Positions 33,780 to 41,999 of a DNA stretch of 64,000 bases are shown piece after piece. The stretch is from Geoalkalibacter_A sp034189505. GTDB lineage: Bacteria > Desulfobacterota > Desulfuromonadia > Desulfuromonadales > Geoalkalibacteraceae. Position 1 is the first letter of the stretch; each line of letters opens with the position of its first letter. The translations under genes and the position numbers were made by a program. The stretch spans positions 62,001 through 126,000 of the forward strand of contig JAXHUR010000001.1 of NCBI GenBank assembly GCA_034189505.1, read 5' to 3'. Below the pieces are notes generated by a model. That model worked only from the letters and a program-made list of their open reading frames with translations. It was not told where the DNA came from and did not search any database.

Positions 33780-35056
33780 GATGTCAGTTGTCCTGTGGAT
33801 TCTCCGGAATGGTTGCACACAAGTTTCTTGAATGACGGTTTCTCACGGATGGGATCAAAATCGGCATCGACCTGTGCATCGCTCAGAAAATGCGGTTCCA
33901 GGCGGGAGGCCTTGGACAGAGCCCTGACCGCATCGGCAGTCCGTCCCTTACGGGCAAAAATGCAGGCGCGGTTATAGTGGGCCAGAGGGTAGACATCGGT
34001 GCGTTCGAGAATGGCATCAAAGCATGTCATCGCTTCATCAAGACGGCCGAGATCCATCAGAACGCTACCCTTGTTGTTGAGGGTGTGAATTGAGTCCGGA
34101 TCGATCCGCAGACTTTCCTCAAGAGCACCGAGAGCCGCCTCGCGATTGCCTTGACGTTCAAGCAGCAGTGCCAGGTAAAAGGGCGGCTCAGCGCTGAGAG
34201 GTTCGCGCTGTGCCGCCTCTTCGAGTATTTCGCGCGCCTCATCGAAACGCTGCAGTTCCATGAGGACATTGCCTTTCTCGAGGAGAGCTTCGAAAAAGGA
34301 GGGTTCTGCTTCCAGGGCGGCCTCAAAATCGGAGAGAGCCTCTTCAAAACGCCCGAGGCGTACCAGGGACAGGCCCCGGTTGAAAAAATAATTGGGATTA
34401 CCGCGCTCGCGCCCAATGGCACGATTGTAACAGGCAACCGCCTCCTCGTCGCGCCCCAGGCCGGCCAGGGAAAAAGCACGGCCATTGAGGCAGGCAGGTT
34501 CATTAGGCTCCATGACCAAAGCGGCGCGGAAGCATTCTTCGGCCTCGACGTAGCGCCCCATGCGATTGAGAGCATGCCCCTTGTTGAAATACGCATCGGC
34601 GGAATCAGGGCGGCGTTTCAGGGCTTCATCATACATCTTCAAGGCTTCCGGCGTCTCCCCCAGTTCATCCAGGACATTGCCGAGGTTGACATAAGCTTCA
34701 GGAAAATCAGGCTGAAATTTCAATGCCTTGCGCAGATGATCCAACGCCTCGCGATGACGTCCGAGGCGATCGAGAAGGACCCCGTAGTTGTGATGAATGG
34801 CTCCGTTTTTCGGGTCGAGCCGCAGCGCTTTGCGGTAAATCGCCATGGCCTTGACCTCGTCCTGCAGGTTGGTTGCAGCAACGGCACAGATATTCAAGGC
34901 TTCAACATCGAAGGGGTGGTCCTCAAGAAAGTCCTCGACCAGTTCAAGGGCCTCTTCACTATCCCCCTGATCCAGAGACATCTGGGCCAGCTCCAGACGG
35001 TCATCGAATCCTTCCTGGTCAAAAAAATCTTCAAGGTCGTCAAATTCTTCGTTCAT
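33776..35056 (-). CDS. tetratricopeptide repeat protein
   Basis: A 426-residue soluble protein. An acidic N-terminus (MNEEFDDLEDFFDQEGFDD) is followed by about ten TPR units with the spacing of Asn/Gly/Tyr/Pro typical of the motif (YVNLGNVLDELGETPEALKM). No catalytic domain is visible, so it is a scaffold of unknown partner. The ATG at 35056 has GGAG at a 5-nt spacing. In-frame codons further upstream to 35128 lack one. A promoter candidate lies at 35180-35209. The stop overlaps the start of the ATPase relic. Confidence 0.9.
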   Translation of the reverse strand: MNEEFDDLEDFFDQEGFDDRLELAQMSLDQGDSEEALELVEDFLEDHPFDVEALNICAVAATNLQDEVKAMAIYRKALRLDPKNGAIHHNYGVLLDRLGRHREALDHLRKALKFQPDFPEAYVNLGNVLDELGETPEALKMYDEALKRRPDSADAYFNKGHALNRMGRYVEAEECFRAALVMEPNEPACLNGRAFSLAGLGRDEEAVACYNRAIGRERGNPNYFFNRGLSLVRLGRFEEALSDFEAALEAEPSFFEALLEKGNVLMELQRFDEAREILEEAAQREPLSAEPPFYLALLLERQGNREAALGALEESLRIDPDSIHTLNNKGSVLMDLGRLDEAMTCFDAILERTDVYPLAHYNRACIFARKGRTADAVRALSKASRLEPHFLSDAQVDADFDPIREKPSFKKLVCNHSGESTGQLTS

Positions 35057-35179
35057 GCATGCTCCGGATCGCACGTCCATTTCTCGACGGCATAAAACTG
35101 TTGTTATGATCTTTGCGGCCTGAGACACTGAGGCTGCAAGATGATCTTTTTTATGAAATACGATGAAAGTTTATCCGCT

Positions 35180-35209
35180 ATCATATCAGAATGCATGGTT
35201 TGCCGCCAA
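35180..35209 (-). promoter_or_regulatory. candidate promoter of the TPR gene
   Basis: On the minus strand TTGGCG (35209-35204), an 18-bp spacer and TATGAT (35185-35180) lie about 125 bp before the TPR start codon. The -10 matches 5 of 6 consensus bases. Confidence 0.45.
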
Positions 35210-35228
35210 AAGCCAATGCAGGGCCGGA

Positions 35229-35480
35229 TCAGGTTCCAGGTCGCGACCCCGCACCGCCAATAAAAATCAGCAGAACAGCCCCGGCCACCATTGACGAACT
35301 GCCGATGGCCATTTCCCGCACGCCCGGCTCATTCCAGAACGGGCGCGATATATTGAGCCGGCTGCCGATCCGGCGGGCCATGCGCGCGCTCTCGGAGTGG
35401 TAGTCCTCCAATCCCGCCATGAACACATGTCCACCGAGAAGGAGAAAAAGCACCCCACACAGGATCAAAATCATTTTCAT
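35229..35480 (-). CDS. small two-helix membrane protein
   Basis: I do not recognise this 83-residue protein. It has an N-terminal hydrophobic segment (about 3-22, ILILCGVLFLLLGGHVFMAG) and a second near the C-terminus (about 58-76, MAIGSSSMVAGAVLLIFIGG) separated by a polar loop. The ATG overlaps the stop of the gate-domain gene at 35477 by 4 bp, so it is translationally coupled to the two gate proteins and probably works with them. Confidence 0.7.
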   Translation of the reverse strand: MKMILILCGVLFLLLGGHVFMAGLEDYHSESARMARRIGSRLNISRPFWNEPGVREMAIGSSSMVAGAVLLIFIGGAGSRPGT

Positions 35481-35956
35481 GGCACCGCCCTGTCGTTTGA
35501 GTGTCCTGCGGGGACCGCCTGATCAGGCTGGGGCCACAGCCAGGCCAGCAGCGCCGTCAAAAACACGGCGAGCACCAGACGAACCCCCAGCATGACCCAG
35601 AAATCCCCCCCGATCACGACAAATATCAGGGTATCCTCGATCACGGCATGGCAGGTCGCCAGAAACAACCCGACCAGAAAAACCTCCCGTCGCGAAAGAT
35701 TGTTGTGCCGCGCGACGCGAATGATAATGCCGGCCCCATAGGCGATTCCGAGGAAAATGCCGGTGAACAGAGGTGCGGCTGCGCTCCGCGAGAGGCCCAC
35801 GCCCTTCATCAGCGGCTCGACCCCCTGCCCCACCCGCCGGAAAAAAGACAGGTAACGCAGCAGCTCGAAAATCGTGACCAACGGAACGATGATGAGAACA
35901 AGCTGCAGCCCCAGTCGGCAGGCCGCCAGCAGACTGTCGAGAAACACATCAATCAT
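35477..35956 (-). CDS. nucleoside-recognition (gate) domain membrane protein, second half
   Basis: A 159-residue membrane protein with four to five helices, starting MIDVFLDSLLAACRLGLQLV. The region SAAAPLFTGIFLGIAYGAGI and the hydrophobic pattern resemble the nucleoside-recognition (Gate) domain also found in SpmA/SpmB-type proteins. The ATG overlaps the stop of the companion gate gene by 4 bp. The transported substrate is unknown. Confidence 0.8.
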   Translation of the reverse strand: MIDVFLDSLLAACRLGLQLVLIIVPLVTIFELLRYLSFFRRVGQGVEPLMKGVGLSRSAAAPLFTGIFLGIAYGAGIIIRVARHNNLSRREVFLVGLFLATCHAVIEDTLIFVVIGGDFWVMLGVRLVLAVFLTALLAWLWPQPDQAVPAGHSNDRAVP

Positions 35957-36402
35957 GCCGACAGAACCCGAACCAGGTACATCAGCCAGCCGCAGCCCGC
36001 AGCCATGAACAGGCGGCACAGGGTCAGCAGGCCGCCGCGGGCGCCGGTGCTGCTTAAAACACCCCCTTCGACCAGAAGATTGTGAGCAATTCCCATCATC
36101 AGGCCGCACTGCGTAATCTGCCAGGAGGTCAACTCAAGAGGGACCAGTATGGCAATCGCCGCATAAAGATTGAGAGTAAAAGCGGCGACAAAGGCGAAGG
36201 CCGTTTCTCCCGGCAGGCCGAAGGTCGTCATCAGGGGAGCAAAAACGGCCCCCATCCGATCAAGAACGGGGGTCTGTTTCAGCAGATCGACCACCAGGAA
36301 AATGGGCACGACCCATTTGATCAGTTTCAGGCTGGTGCGCCATCCGTCGCAAAAACCGGTTTTCAGGCGGGTCGCCACATCGGGGATGGATTCTTCTGTC
36401 AC
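35953..36402 (-). CDS. nucleoside-recognition (gate) domain membrane protein, first half
   Basis: A 149-residue membrane protein. It has an amphipathic N-terminus (TRLKTGFCDGWRTSLKLIKW), then about four helices, with FAFVAAFTLNLYAAIAI and GIAHNLLVEGGVL as the gate-like core. The start is a GTG with GAGG 8 nt before it. It overlaps the second gate gene by 4 bp. The two short proteins plus the 83-residue protein look like one three-gene unit that assembles a heteromeric membrane complex, as in SpmA/SpmB pairs. Confidence 0.82.
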   Translation of the reverse strand: MTEESIPDVATRLKTGFCDGWRTSLKLIKWVVPIFLVVDLLKQTPVLDRMGAVFAPLMTTFGLPGETAFAFVAAFTLNLYAAIAILVPLELTSWQITQCGLMMGIAHNLLVEGGVLSSTGARGGLLTLCRLFMAAGCGWLMYLVRVLSA

Positions 36403-36526
36403 AAATGCGTCCTCAACGGGATGGAAATTGCGTCAGTTATTAACACGTGAGCGCATGATAACCATCATCCCCACGCTTGTCCACCACTGGCGGACCTGCA
36501 TCCAAAAGCCGTGAGAACAGTGCGAC

Positions 36527-36934
36527 TCAATGGCCGCGATAACCGAGGACAACCAGAATGCAACTGCCGTCGGCGATCACGTTGAGTCCGGCCTTTTCGG
36601 CCCGCTCCACCGCGGCGGCACTCTCGGCGCCGGGCTGCATCCAGATATTCTGGATATGCCCCGCCTCCAGCGCCTTGTCGACAACCGTTTCCGTCACCTG
36701 CGGGGGCGTGATGACGGAGATGCTTTTGACCTCCGGCGGCAGCTGCGAAACATCGGAAACGCAAGGCACGCCGGCAATCTCCTTTTCCACCGGATTGACC
36801 GGAATCGCCCGTCGGTCGTTCTGCTGATAGCATCGCAGAACTTTGTATCCGTACTTGTGGGGTTTGGATGAAGCACCCACCACACCAAAAGCCTCTGCTT
36901 CGAGAAAACGATCGATCTTTTTCTGAACGTCCAT
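36527..36934 (-). CDS. CoA-binding domain protein
   Basis: A 135-residue Rossmann-fold protein of the CoA_binding_2 type: AFGVVGASSKPHKYGYKV (nucleotide-binding loop), IPVNPVEKEIAGVPCVSDVS, then ISVITPPQVTETVVDKAL and IWMQPGAESAAAVERAE. The family resembles the CoA-binding half of succinyl-CoA synthetase but lacks a catalytic partner, and its role is unknown. The ATG has GGGAGG 8 nt upstream. It is divergent from lpxH with 109 bp between starts. Confidence 0.92.
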   Translation of the reverse strand: MDVQKKIDRFLEAEAFGVVGASSKPHKYGYKVLRCYQQNDRRAIPVNPVEKEIAGVPCVSDVSQLPPEVKSISVITPPQVTETVVDKALEAGHIQNIWMQPGAESAAAVERAEKAGLNVIADGSCILVVLGYRGH

Positions 36935-37008
36935 AAAAAGAACCTCCCTGGTTTTTGCAGGATAAAATGCAGGTTAACGGATCGCGGGAAAACCGCAACC
37001 TCCCCTGC

Positions 37009-37037
37009 TTGACTTTGGCACAAGGGGCGGGTAAATT
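37009..37037 (+). promoter_or_regulatory. candidate promoter of lpxH giving a leaderless message
   Basis: TTGACT (37009-37014), a 17-bp spacer and TAAATT (37032-37037) end only 6 nt before the lpxH ATG at 37044. The start site of transcription would fall at the start codon, and no ribosome site precedes the ATG. Confidence 0.5.
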
Positions 37038-37043
37038 CGCCCC

Positions 37044-37763
37044 ATGACGCGCGATATTTTTCTGGCTGACGCCCACCTGCTCTGCCCTGACACCGAAAAC
37101 TATCAGCAACTGCTGACGTTTCTGGAATCCCAGCGCGGTCGGATGCGCACTCTTTATATTCTCGGCGATCTTTTTGAATTCTGGGTGGGCTACCGCCACC
37201 TGGTATTCACCCCCTACATACCGTTGCTCGAAAAACTCAGATCACTGCACTGCGACGGCACGCAGATCGTTTACGTCGAAGGGAATCACGATTTTCATCT
37301 CGGCCCTTTTTTCAGAGACAACCTGGATTGTCTGATCCTGCCGGACGGCGGAACGGTCGAGATCGACGGCAAACGGGTTTTTCTCTGTCACGGCGATCGG
37401 ATCAACGACCGGGATCGGGGATACCTGCTGTGGCGGGGGCTGTTGCGCAGCGCCCCCCTCAAGGCGGCCATGGCGCTAATGCCCGGGGATCTGACCTGGC
37501 GTGTTGCGTTATGGGCCAGCCGCGTGAGCCAGAAAGGCAACGCGGCAAAAAGCAAACGCAGCCTGCCGCTGGGGTTGCTGGAGAAATTCGCCCGCGACCG
37601 CCTGGCCCAGGGGTGCGACGTCGTCATTACCGGGCATTTTCACCAACCCTTGCAGCGAGATCTGGATCAGGGTCTGCTCCTGGGACTCGGCGACTGGATT
37701 ACTCAGTATTCCTATGCGGTGCATGAAAACGGCCGCTTCGAACTCAAGACCTACGCACTCTGA
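37044..37763 (+). CDS. lpxH: UDP-2,3-diacylglucosamine diphosphatase
   Basis: Lipid A synthesis: it cleaves UDP-2,3-diacylglucosamine to lipid X and UMP at the inner membrane. The 239-residue calcineurin-fold enzyme carries FLADAHL (D-x-H), ILGDLFEFWVGYR (GD), VEGNHDFHLG (GNHD), FLCHGDRIN and ITGHFHQP, together the full dimetal set. The length is normal. It has no visible ribosome site and a promoter -10 ending 6 nt upstream. Its 3' end overlaps the yihY-like gene on the other strand by 13 bp. Confidence 0.93.
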   Translation: MTRDIFLADAHLLCPDTENYQQLLTFLESQRGRMRTLYILGDLFEFWVGYRHLVFTPYIPLLEKLRSLHCDGTQIVYVEGNHDFHLGPFFRDNLDCLILPDGGTVEIDGKRVFLCHGDRINDRDRGYLLWRGLLRSAPLKAAMALMPGDLTWRVALWASRVSQKGNAAKSKRSLPLGLLEKFARDRLAQGCDVVITGHFHQPLQRDLDQGLLLGLGDWITQYSYAVHENGRFELKTYAL

Positions 37764-39136
37764 TCCCCGCGGCTGCCGGCGTCAGCCTCCTGTAAAAGAT
37801 GTAAAAGACGGGCAGCCAGATCCTGCAGCGACAATCCCTCCAGAGCATCACGCTCCGCTGCCTCCAGCCGCTCCTGAAGATCCCTCACAATCCGATGCTC
37901 TTCAACCCCTTCGTCTCCAACCACCTCGGGACCGTCATGTCGCAGACTCCGGAGAAGTTCGCACATGGGCAGCGTCTGCGGCGAGCGCCCCAATTGATAG
38001 GAATACTCACCATCACCGTCCTCGCTGACCTGATTCAGAATCCCCATATTCTTCAGCCGGAACACTTCGCTGCGCACCAGGCGGGGCGGATACTGCAGAT
38101 AGGAAACAATCTGCTCCACCCCCCAAGGCCGTTCACCGCGATAAAATAATTTCGCCGCCAGCAGCACCACCGCCAGAGCGACCTTTTCATGACCGACCTG
38201 GTTGAAGGAGGTTTCGCGGATCTGCTGCCGCAGCGTGCCCAGGTTCTGCAGAGCATAGCTGACCTCCAGGCCCAGGAGCACAATCAACCAACTGAGATAG
38301 ATCCAGATCATGAAAATGGGCAGAGCGGCCATGGTCCCGTAAATGGCGTTGTATTTGGAGACGCCGACCTGAAAATGGACATAGCCGAATTGGGCCAACT
38401 GCCACAGGGAGCCGCCGATGATGCCACCGATAAAGGCTGCCGAAAGCCGCACCCGGGTGTTGGGCATGAAGATGTACAGAGCGGTAAAAGCGATCCACAT
38501 CCCAACAAAGGGCAGTATTTTGAACAGGAAAAGAACCAGATCCCCGACATAGGAATAATTCTTGAGGGCTTCCACCAGAGCCGTACTCTGCAGGGAAGAG
38601 GTCATGGAGATCGCTGCCAGGATCAGCAGCGGCCCGATGGTCACCACCGAAAAATAATCGGCGAAGCGACGGAAAAGCGAGCGCGTCTCCTCGACCCCCC
38701 ATACCGCATTAAAGCTTTTTTCGATATTAGAAAGAAGAGCCAATACGGTCAGCAACAGCGTCGCAAGGCCCACCATCCCGAGGCGGCCGACGTTGGTGTT
38801 ATCGATATAGGCGACAATCTGGGAGACGATCTGATCCGAACCGACCGCAATGTGTTCCAGAATGAGAGGCTCCAGTTGGTTCTGCACCCCGAAACCTTTG
38901 AGCAGGGCAAACATGAGTGCCAGAAGGGGGACAATGGCCAGGACGGAAGCATAGGTCAGAGCCGAAGCACGCAGCAGACAACGGTCTGCAAAAAAGTCGC
39001 GCGCCACAAGGGTGACGACCTGCCCCGGCTGTATAAGCAGACGCCGACCAAGGGATTGCTGGTAGAACTCCGGATCCCAGAGATCACGGCGCACAAAGTT
39101 TCTGACCTTTTCGAATGTCTGCTTGAGATCCGCCAT
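37751..39136 (-). CDS. YihY/BrkB-family membrane protein with C-terminal winged-helix-like region
   Basis: A 461-residue inner-membrane protein. About 70 soluble residues lead to six hydrophobic helices (about 60-300) with the family motif LRASALTYASVLAIVPLLAL. A cytoplasmic extension of about 160 residues follows and contains a helix-turn-helix-like stretch (VEQIVSYLQYPPRLVRSEVFRLK). The family was once called ribonuclease BN but is now regarded as membrane proteins of uncertain role. The ATG at 39136 has GAAGG 5 nt upstream. A GTG at 39160 is an alternative. Confidence 0.88.
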   Translation of the reverse strand: MADLKQTFEKVRNFVRRDLWDPEFYQQSLGRRLLIQPGQVVTLVARDFFADRCLLRASALTYASVLAIVPLLALMFALLKGFGVQNQLEPLILEHIAVGSDQIVSQIVAYIDNTNVGRLGMVGLATLLLTVLALLSNIEKSFNAVWGVEETRSLFRRFADYFSVVTIGPLLILAAISMTSSLQSTALVEALKNYSYVGDLVLFLFKILPFVGMWIAFTALYIFMPNTRVRLSAAFIGGIIGGSLWQLAQFGYVHFQVGVSKYNAIYGTMAALPIFMIWIYLSWLIVLLGLEVSYALQNLGTLRQQIRETSFNQVGHEKVALAVVLLAAKLFYRGERPWGVEQIVSYLQYPPRLVRSEVFRLKNMGILNQVSEDGDGEYSYQLGRSPQTLPMCELLRSLRHDGPEVVGDEGVEEHRIVRDLQERLEAAERDALEGLSLQDLAARLLHLLQEADAGSRGDQSA

Positions 39137-39183
39137 AACAACCTTCAAAAACCTCCTCACCGCAGACGGGCGTTCTGCAGATT

Positions 39184-39645
39184 CTACACATCCAGCAACA
39201 AGGATTCAGCAACGGTCAGCTGCTTTGTCTCCGGAGCCAGGCTGTGAAACACTTCCGAAACGAACTGACGGTTGATGACTGCCAGATCCGCCGCAAAGCG
39301 AGTCCTGTCCAGAGATGGTGGAGTGCGGGGATCGCGCAGACGACAGGAGAGGGGGCGGTTTTTCTCGAGCCGACACCTTCCATCGAAAAACAAAGGACAG
39401 AGCCCATCCGAGCGGTATTGCTCAGCACGCAGGCGTATTTTCTCAGCCTCACTCTCAGCCAATTGCTCCACCTCAAGGGCCAGGGCCACAGCCTCGACCC
39501 AGAGCAGAAGCGCCGGACGGTCACAATCGGAGGCGCTCCTGCTATTGCCGTTACTCGCACCATTGTACGTAACCTGATCGAGCAACTGCTGGTACTTTTC
39601 CAGACTCTCCACGGCCGGGTGGGCCACATCGGCAGCAAGGCGCAT
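39184..39645 (-). CDS. YkgJ-like Cys-cluster protein, short
   Basis: A 153-residue protein. The only recognisable motif is LCPLFFDGRCRLEKNRPLSC, which matches the CPF..GRC..Y..RP..CR half of the YkgJ zinc/iron-sulfur family. The usual upstream CxxxC cluster is not present, so metal binding may be partial or different. The ATG at 39645 has GGGGGAG 4 nt upstream. A longer frame to 39753 runs through a mobile-element relic and is unlikely to be translated. It lies 47 bp upstream of the yihY-like gene. Confidence 0.7.
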   Translation of the reverse strand: MRLAADVAHPAVESLEKYQQLLDQVTYNGASNGNSRSASDCDRPALLLWVEAVALALEVEQLAESEAEKIRLRAEQYRSDGLCPLFFDGRCRLEKNRPLSCRLRDPRTPPSLDRTRFAADLAVINRQFVSEVFHSLAPETKQLTVAESLLLDV

Positions 39646-39674
39646 GTCTCTCCCCCAAGGCAAATCGTCACACT

Positions 39675-39724
39675 TGATGGCGTCGTAAAAATTCACCAAC
39701 CGCTGCGTTGCTGATTGCTGTCGC
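39675..39724 (-). repeat. MITE-like element, copy C (truncated relic)
   Basis: Starting TGATGGCGTCGTAAAAATTC, this about 50-bp stretch matches the terminal third of copies A and B with a few substitutions and a 2-bp deletion. The remaining two thirds and the other terminus are missing. It lies 30 bp upstream of the YkgJ-like gene. Confidence 0.75.
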
Positions 39725-39815
39725 CCCCAAAGAAACTGCGCGCTAAGCAGCAACCGGCATCCAAAGTATAACGTGTTTTTATTTCCATGACCCTTCTTTT
39801 TTATATTTTGCTGTT

Positions 39816-39851
39816 CATCTCATGGGTTCGCAGTTCCCATGCTGAATCATG
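39816..39851 (-). repeat. hairpin repeat, copy 3
   Basis: On the minus strand TTCAGCATGGGAACTGCGAA precedes CCCATGAGATG, giving a perfect CATGGG/CCCATG stem. It overlaps the stop codon (39849-39847) of the DUF3820-like gene. Confidence 0.6.
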
Positions 39852-40092
39852 ACTCTTTTTTTACGTCTCTCAAAGGCTCCAGCAGATGCTCCAGCCCGTT
39901 GACCTTGATCTCATAAACGGACTGGAGCATGCGCCCCAGGCGGCCTTCGGGAAACCCCCGCCCGGCAAACCAGACCAGATAGGGCTCCGGCAGATCAATC
40001 AATCTGCGCCCCGCATAGCGACCGAACGGCATGCGGGTGTGGACCAGATCGAGCATAAAATCGGGATCGGGAGACAGAGGGGGCTGCGTCAT
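39847..40092 (-). CDS. DUF3820-family small protein
   Basis: An 81-residue protein with MPFGRYAGRRLIDLPEPYLVWF, the core motif of DUF3820, and a Gly-rich turn (GRGFPEGRLGRML). The family is of unknown function and often sits beside helicase or nuclease genes. Here its ATG overlaps the recQ stop by 4 bp (ATGA), so it is translationally coupled to recQ and may act with it. Confidence 0.85.
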   Translation of the reverse strand: MTQPPLSPDPDFMLDLVHTRMPFGRYAGRRLIDLPEPYLVWFAGRGFPEGRLGRMLQSVYEIKVNGLEHLLEPLRDVKKES

Positions 40093-41939
40093 TCGTGTTC
40101 CACCAAAAGAATACTGGTGTCTTCGGCGGCGTCCCCGCCCTGGTCATAATTGCGCAGAACACGCAGGAACGCCTCTCCGTAGCGCTCAAGCTTGGCCTGC
40201 CCCACCCCGTTGATGCTCAGCAGTGCATCGCGGTCCCTGGGGATGAAGGCCGCCATCTCCGCCAGGGTGGCGTCACTGAAGACCACAAAAGGCGGGACGG
40301 CGGCTGCATCGGCCAGCTCTTTGCGCAGGCGGCGCAGGGCTTCAAACAATTCCGCATCGTAATTCAGCTCGTCGCGCCCCTTGCGCTTGACTTTACGCGG
40401 CGTCTCTACTCTGGTGCGGGGGCGGGGCAGCACCAGCTTCTCTTCTCCCCGTAAAATCGGTCGTGCTTTTTCCGTCAGCTTGAGCACGGAATATTGCGCC
40501 GCATCCTGTGTCAGATACCCCAGGTGAACGAGATGGCGCAAAAGACTGTTCCACTCATCGACGCCAAGGTCGGCACCGATGCCGTACGTCGACAGGCGCT
40601 CATGCCCCAGACGGCGGATACGCTCGTTATCGGCACCACGCAGCACGTCGACGACATGACCGACGCCGAACCGCTGGCCGACACGGAACACGCAGGACAG
40701 AGCCTTCTGCGCCGGCACCGTGGCGTCGAACCGCTCCGGGGGATCGAGACACAGGTCGCAGTTGCCGCAATCCTCATTCAACTCATCACCGAAATAACCC
40801 AGCAGCACCCGCCGGCGACAGATCTGCGCCTCGCACAGGCCGACCATGGTATTGAGCTTGTGCAGCTCGATCCTTCTCTGGTGCGGGTTCTGATTCTTTT
40901 CGATCAGGGCGCGGGCCTGCGCCACATCCCCGGGTCCGAACAGCAGCAGGGCCTCGGACGGCAGACCGTCACGCCCCGCGCGTCCGGTTTCCTGGTAATA
41001 GCTTTCAATATTTTTCGGCAGGTCGTAGTGAACCACGAAACGCACATTGGGCTTATCGATTCCCATGCCGAAGGCGACCGTCGCCACCACCACCCGCAGA
41101 TCGTCGCGTTGGAAAGCCTCCTGCACCCGGCGCCGCTCCTCTTCACCGAGCCCGGCGTGGTAGGGCGCCGCATCGATCCCCTGCTCCCGCAGACGGTGGG
41201 CGACCTGCTCGGTTCTTTTGCGCGACAGGGCATAGACAATTCCCGCCTGGTCGTGCATGGATCCCAGAAAAGCCATCAACTGCTGGAAGGGTTTGGCTTT
41301 TTCAGTGATCGTGTAGCGGATATTGGGGCGATCGAAGCCCGCCACAAATATACGCGCCCGCTCCAGCTTCAATCGCTGCGCTATATCCTTGCGGGTCTGC
41401 GGATCTGCCGTTGCTGTCAGAGCAACCATGGGCACCTGGGGAAAGCGGCTGCGCAGCTCGCCCAGCCGCACATATTCCGGTCTGAAATCATGCCCCCATT
41501 GACTGACGCAGTGCGCTTCGTCAATGGCGAACAGGGAAATTTCCACCTCGCGCAGCCGATTCTGAAAAACGTCGCTCATCAACCGCTCCGGAGCGACGTA
41601 GAGCAGGCGCAGTTCACCCGCATGCAGGCGCGCGAGAACGCGGCGTGCCTCCGCGGCACCCTGTGAGGAATTGTAAAAGGCAGCCTGCACGCCATTGGCC
41701 TGCAGGGCATCCACCTGATCCTTCATCAGCGAAATCAGCGGCGAAACAACAATCGCGGTGCCTCTGCGAAGAAGAGCCGGAATCTGGTAGCACAGAGATT
41801 TGCCGCCGCCGGTAGGCATCAGGACAAAGGCATCCTCCCCGGCGAGCAGCGTATCGACAATCTCGCGCTGGCGACTTTTGAACTCTCGAAAACCAAAGAC
41901 AGACCGCAGGGTATCCAGCGGCGAATCAGGTACGGACAT
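40089..41939 (-). CDS. recQ: ATP-dependent DNA helicase RecQ
   Basis: A 3'-5' helicase of recombination and fork repair. The 616 residues hold motif I MPTGGGKSLCYQ, motif II FAIDEAHCVSQWGHDF, motif VI QETGRAGRDG, the zinc-binding Cys set of the RQC region (EDCGNCDLCLDPP) and a C-terminal HRDC domain (LLSINGVGQAKLERYGEAFL). The ATG at 41939 has GGGGAG 7 nt upstream. A longer frame to 41993 lacks support. It is followed by the coupled DUF3820 gene. Confidence 0.96.
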   Translation of the reverse strand: MSVPDSPLDTLRSVFGFREFKSRQREIVDTLLAGEDAFVLMPTGGGKSLCYQIPALLRRGTAIVVSPLISLMKDQVDALQANGVQAAFYNSSQGAAEARRVLARLHAGELRLLYVAPERLMSDVFQNRLREVEISLFAIDEAHCVSQWGHDFRPEYVRLGELRSRFPQVPMVALTATADPQTRKDIAQRLKLERARIFVAGFDRPNIRYTITEKAKPFQQLMAFLGSMHDQAGIVYALSRKRTEQVAHRLREQGIDAAPYHAGLGEEERRRVQEAFQRDDLRVVVATVAFGMGIDKPNVRFVVHYDLPKNIESYYQETGRAGRDGLPSEALLLFGPGDVAQARALIEKNQNPHQRRIELHKLNTMVGLCEAQICRRRVLLGYFGDELNEDCGNCDLCLDPPERFDATVPAQKALSCVFRVGQRFGVGHVVDVLRGADNERIRRLGHERLSTYGIGADLGVDEWNSLLRHLVHLGYLTQDAAQYSVLKLTEKARPILRGEEKLVLPRPRTRVETPRKVKRKGRDELNYDAELFEALRRLRKELADAAAVPPFVVFSDATLAEMAAFIPRDRDALLSINGVGQAKLERYGEAFLRVLRNYDQGGDAAEDTSILLVEHE

Positions 41940-41999
41940 GTTTCCACTCCCCTCCCCCAAAAAGCAATTCGGAAAAAAGCTGAAGACAGACAATCGGGA

